Source: JANQQJ01 sp046290575
Lineage (GTDB): Bacteria; Pseudomonadota; Alphaproteobacteria; SMXS01
Length of the DNA: 64,000 bases
NCBI GenBank assembly: GCA_046290575.1
Contig: JBKAGX010000008.1
Coordinates: 81,938 to 145,937, forward strand
Reading direction: 5' to 3'
Shown one piece after another: positions 62,641 through 64,000 of the stretch; within the stretch, counting starts at the first letter, position 1; each line of letters starts with the position of its first letter. A program made the translations under genes and the position numbers. Below the pieces are notes generated by a model that did not search any database, was not told the DNA's origin, and saw only the letters and a program-made list of their open reading frames with translations.

Positions 62641-62669
62641 ACGATAGGTAGCCGGTCTGGCCAAGTCAA
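62641..62669 (-). promoter_or_regulatory. Probable sigma-70-type promoter of groES with overlapping palindrome
   Basis: On the minus strand TTGACT (62669-62664), 17-base spacer, TATCGT (62646-62641). GGCCAGAC/GTCTGGCC arms (62635-62642 and 62655-62662) overlap it. No CIRCE element seen. Leader hairpin GGACG/CGTCC at 62613-62628. Confidence 0.5.
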
Positions 62670-62677
62670 CCAGGGTA

Positions 62678-64000
62678 TCAACCGGATTCGGTAACCGCTA
62701 TCAGGGGCTGTTTTTGCAGCTGACCCAACGCCTGCTGTGACAGACGGACCTGAAATTCAGCGCCTTCTTCCGTGTCGCTTCGCTCCAGAACTTCACCATG
62801 ATCGTAGAGCCAGGCCATGGTCGCCCCATCCTGATGCCCTACGCTGACGGACACCACCGAATCTCCCTCGGTCATCAGATCATTCAGCACGGCAGTCAGC
62901 GCATCCAGCCCCTCGCCTGCCCGTGCGGAAATAGCGACCTGTTCGGCCTGCCGGTCGGCGCGGGCTTCGAGAGCGGCCCGCTCATCGGGGTCCAGAAGGT
63001 CAAGCTTGTTGCAGACCTCGATCAGGACCTGCCCGTCGCGTGGCGCCCCCAGGCTTTTCAAGACGTCCAACACGTCTTCCTTTTGCGCATCGGATTCAGG
63101 ATGGGCGGCGTCGCGGACGTGCAGCAGGATATCTGCCTCAAGAACTTCTTCCAGGGTCGCGCGAAATGCGGCAACCAGATGGGTCGGCAAATCAGATACG
63201 AATCCAACGGTGTCCGACAGAATAATACGGCGGCCTGACGACAGTGTGACCTCGCGCATCGTCGGGTCGAGCGTCGCAAACAGCATGTCATCGGCAAATA
63301 CACCGCCGGTGGTCAGGCGATTGAAGAGTGTCGACTTTCCTGCGTTCGTATAGCCGACCAGGGCAACAACCGGGTAAGGCACCTTCGCCCGGCCAGCGCG
63401 GTGTAACGACCGCGTCCGGCGGACGGTTTCAAGCTCCCGCTTGAGACGGGCAATCCGATCTCCGAGCACACGGCGGTCAGCTTCAATCTGCCGTTCACCC
63501 GGGCCGCCCATGAAGCCGGCGCCGCCGCGTTGCCGTTCCAGGTGGGTCCATGACCGAACCAGACGCCCACGCTGATAACTCAAGTGCGCCAGTTCGACCT
63601 GCAGCACGCCTTCCTTGGTCTGCGCGCGGTCGCCAAAAATTTCGAGGATAAGGCCTGTCCGGTCGATAACCTTGGCTTTCAGGGCCCGCTCCAAATTCTG
63701 CTGTTGTCCCGGTGTCAGAAGGCAATCAACCACCACCACCTCGGCATCGGCTTCGTGCACGAGCTCCTTGATTTCGTCGACTTTGCCGGAGCCCAGATAG
63801 GTCGCAGGCCGGATCCCAGCCATGCCACAGGCTTCACGTCCGGCTTCAACGAGATGGATAGCCTCTGCGAGGCCGGCCAATTCGTCTAGTGCCGCCTCTG
63901 GTGTTCTGCGCGCCTCTTCTCGACGCACATAGGGATGTACCAAGAACGCCCGCGTTCCGCGCGCCACGCCCTCGCGATCCGTAAAGGCCAGGTCGTGTGT
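62678..64000 (-). CDS. hflX: GTPase HflX, 5' end missing
   Basis: The frame is open to the window edge (residues DLAFTDREG before VARGTRAFLVHPY), so the start lies to the right. GTPase motifs: GYTNAGKSTLFNRL, DTVGFVSDLP, CNKLDLL. HflX rescues stalled ribosomes. In many relatives hfq lies just upstream of hflX. Confidence 0.94.
   Translation of the reverse strand, partial: THDLAFTDREGVARGTRAFLVHPYVRREEARRTPEAALDELAGLAEAIHLVEAGREACGMAGIRPATYLGSGKVDEIKELVHEADAEVVVVDCLLTPGQQQNLERALKAKVIDRTGLILEIFGDRAQTKEGVLQVELAHLSYQRGRLVRSWTHLERQRGGAGFMGGPGERQIEADRRVLGDRIARLKRELETVRRTRSLHRAGRAKVPYPVVALVGYTNAGKSTLFNRLTTGGVFADDMLFATLDPTMREVTLSSGRRIILSDTVGFVSDLPTHLVAAFRATLEEVLEADILLHVRDAAHPESDAQKEDVLDVLKSLGAPRDGQVLIEVCNKLDLLDPDERAALEARADRQAEQVAISARAGEGLDALTAVLNDLMTEGDSVVSVSVGHQDGATMAWLYDHGEVLERSDTEEGAEFQVRLSQQALGQLQKQPLIAVTESG

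Noticed and set aside
62575..62677. CIRCE/HrcA element before groES
   Set aside because: No TTAGCACTC-N9-GAGTGCTAA-like sequence found.
1..64000. CRISPR arrays or insertion sequences
   Set aside because: No regularly spaced repeats and no transposase-like protein seen.

Overview
The window is a 64 kb piece of a GC-rich alphaproteobacterial chromosome. Support for this comes from aspS next to rnd, the tmk-holB-metG-tatD run, hflX near mazG, single-subunit metG without a C-terminal tRNA-binding domain, and the general protein style. A Rhodospirillales-like, possibly marine, host is my inference. Both window edges cut genes: anmK on the left lacks its 5' end, and hflX on the right lacks its 5' end.

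Layout. 1-7.1 kb is housekeeping and metabolism (anmK, rnd, aspS, a methyltransferase, a hydrolase/OsmC fusion, a CaiB-type CoA transferase). 7.1-13 kb holds a VapBC-like pair, a lipoprotein, a YejA-like binding protein, a glycosyltransferase and small stress or envelope genes. 13-23 kb has a cupin/ferritin-like fusion, two hydrolases, an SDR, a Cys-rich exported peptide followed by DUF6969-like, thioredoxin-like and NIPSNAP-like genes, a class III cyclase and a Baeyer-Villiger-type monooxygenase. 23.3-25 kb is scarred: a sulfotransferase and an AAC(3)-I-like acetyltransferase lie among at least three gene remnants. 25.4-27.7 kb is a two-gene DUF1611/ornithine-racemase-like operon with several upstream inverted repeats.

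27842-41323 is a 13.5 kb integrative island next to tRNA-Ser(UGA). A 15-bp direct repeat of the tRNA 3' end marks both edges, a tyrosine integrase lies beside the tRNA, and the tRNA's probable original terminator is stranded beyond the far edge. Its cargo is a 1771-aa Type ISP-like restriction-modification enzyme, a small PD-(D/E)XK-like nuclease candidate directly after it, two exported proteins of unclear role, a zinc-finger-like protein, an AlpA-type regulator, and a 403-aa protein with motifs resembling a family A polymerase palm.

41.5-45 kb is an ergothioneine locus (egtB, egtD and a class V PLP enzyme that could be the lyase). 45-53 kb is a tightly coupled operon: mltB-like, rlpA, a PBP5-type carboxypeptidase, tmk, holB, metG, tatD and an MBL-fold hydrolase. 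53-57.7 kb is a siderophore receptor with a PepSY reductase-like protein and a Fur-box-like operator. 57.8-64 kb ends with YHS, sugar isomerase-like, LpxR, mazG, GST, CMD, a solitary groES and hflX.

No CRISPR array, rRNA gene or recognisable insertion sequence was seen. All family calls come from reading motifs by eye; no database search was run.
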